Positions 33,400 through 34,674 of a stretch of DNA of 34,674 bases are shown here, one piece after another. The notes beneath the pieces are model-generated. The model was not told the DNA's origin and did not search any database. It saw nothing but the letters and a program-made list of their open reading frames with translations. How positions within the stretch are numbered: position 1 is the first letter of the stretch; every line of letters starts with the position of its first letter. A program made the translations under genes and the position numbers. This DNA is from an uncultured Verrucomicrobia subdivision 3 bacterium (lineage in GTDB: Bacteria; Verrucomicrobiota; Verrucomicrobiia; Limisphaerales; UBA11358): the NCBI GenBank assembly GCA_903911825.1, contig CAIWFB010000314.1, forward strand, positions 1 to 34,674. Reading direction: 5' to 3'.

Positions 33400-34341
33400 A
33401 TGTCCTGGACCAAAAAACATCTGCTCGACATCGAGTCGCTCACGGCGGAAGAAATTCTGACCGTCCTCGATACCGCCCGCGAATTCAAAGCCGTCGGCCA
33501 GCGCGCCATCAAGAAAGTTCCCGCCCTGCGCGGCAAAACCGTCGTCAATTTATTCGTGGAACCGTCCACCCGCACCCGCATCAGCTTTGAGCTCGCCGCG
33601 CAACGGCTCTCCGCTGACATCGTCAATTTTTCCGCCGAAGCCTCCTCCTTTAAGAAAGGTGAGACACTCAAAGACACCGCGCTGAATCTCCAAGCGCTCA
33701 ACGCTGACTTCATCATCATCCGCCACAGCGCGAGCGGCGCGCCACATTTTCTATCCCGCGTGTTGGATGCCCACGTCATCAACGCTGGCGACGGCGCGCA
33801 CGAACATCCTACGCAGGCGTTGCTCGACGTTTTTACCATCCGCGAAAAAAAGGGCAGGGTAGCGGGGCTGAATGTGACGATTCTCGGCGACATTCTTTAT
33901 AGCCGTGTCGCTCGTTCTGACATCTGGGCACTGACAAAACTCGGTGCCAACGTGACGCTTTGTGGCCCATCCACCTTGGTGCCGAAGACGTTTGAAAAAA
34001 TGGGTTGCCGCGTTAAACACGATGTGGACGAAGCTATCCGCAACGCCGACGTCATCAATCTCCTCCGTATCCAGCACGAACGTCAGCGCGCCACGATGTT
34101 TCCTAGCATTGGTGAATACACGCAACTGTTCGGCTTGAACAAAGCGCGCTTTGCGAAAACCAAACCTGATGCGCTCATCATGCACCCCGGCCCCATCAAT
34201 CGCGGTGTGGAAATTGACAGCGAGATCGCCGACTGCAGCCGCTCCGTGATTTTGGAGCAAGTCACGAACGGACTCGCCGTGCGCATGGCCGTATTGTTTC
34301 TGGTGAATGGCGGGAAGGCTATCGCGGAAACCGCTGGTTAA
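33400..34341 (+). CDS. pyrB: Aspartate carbamoyltransferase catalytic subunit
   Basis: [65 protein letters not shown]. Confidence 0.96.
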   Translation: MSWTKKHLLDIESLTAEEILTVLDTAREFKAVGQRAIKKVPALRGKTVVNLFVEPSTRTRISFELAAQRLSADIVNFSAEASSFKKGETLKDTALNLQALNADFIIIRHSASGAPHFLSRVLDAHVINAGDGAHEHPTQALLDVFTIREKKGRVAGLNVTILGDILYSRVARSDIWALTKLGANVTLCGPSTLVPKTFEKMGCRVKHDVDEAIRNADVINLLRIQHERQRATMFPSIGEYTQLFGLNKARFAKTKPDALIMHPGPINRGVEIDSEIADCSRSVILEQVTNGLAVRMAVLFLVNGGKAIAETAG

Positions 34342-34674
34342 TCCACCCGGCAATACGCCGCCAATCCCTGCAATCCGCCCTCGCGACCGAAACCGCTTTC
34401 CTTGTAGCCGCCGAACGGACTCGTCGGATCGAACTTGTTGTAGGTGTTCGCCCAGACGACGCCGGCGCGCAGCTTGTTGACCATCTTGAAAATCTTGCTG
34501 CCCTTGTCCGTCCACACGCCCGCGCTCAGACCGTAGGGGATGTTGTTCGCGCGCTCGAACGCCTCTTCCGGCGTGCGGAACGTCATCACGCTCAACACCG
34601 GCCCGAAAATTTCCTCCGACGCCACGCGATGCGCGTGCGTGACGCCCGTGAGAAATGACTGCGCGAACCAATAA
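34338..34674 (-). CDS. Aldehyde dehydrogenase family protein, N-terminal part beyond the window
   Basis: [36 protein letters not shown]...[27 protein letters not shown]. Confidence 0.93.
   Translation of the reverse strand, partial: YWFAQSFLTGVTHAHRVASEEIFGPVLSVMTFRTPEEAFERANNIPYGLSAGVWTDKGSKIFKMVNKLRAGVVWANTYNKFDPTSPFGGYKESGFGREGGLQGLAAYCRVD

Overview
The window is chromosomal, mostly housekeeping DNA. Family content points to Verrucomicrobiota/PVC: a small basic protein resembling the PVC signature family, a LamG/autotransporter-strand secreted protein, two ThuA proteins beside a Tat-exported Gfo/Idh/MocA oxidoreductase, and a DUF6941-like protein. Confident genes include fucI (5' truncated), an FtsB/DivIC-like gene, mnmE, aroB, an M50 protease, tex, miaB, pabA/trpG, a SpoIIE-type phosphatase, a fused M16 peptidase, an RsuA-family pseudouridine synthase, folD, pyrR, pyrB and a 3'-partial ALDH. 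I see no phage, transposase, CRISPR array, rRNA or tRNA. The most interesting layer is non-coding or in-frame. (1) Degenerate 7-8 bp-periodic repeats occur at seven sites. Three fill whole stop-to-start intergenic gaps and end at a start codon; two lie in-frame inside mnmE and the M16 gene. (2) A 54-bp GGTAGGGC...GCCCTACC element lies in-frame (18 codons) in miaB. (3) A candidate PyrR attenuator precedes pyrR: a CTGCGA hexaloop on a 7-bp stem, followed by an intrinsic terminator. (4) A perfect 13-bp inverted repeat buries the pabA start codon. (5) The phosphatase carries a degenerate receiver domain. (6) A putative periplasmic ThuA/oxidoreductase sugar module is present. All calls come from reading the sequence and the supplied ORF track; no searches or folding were run.
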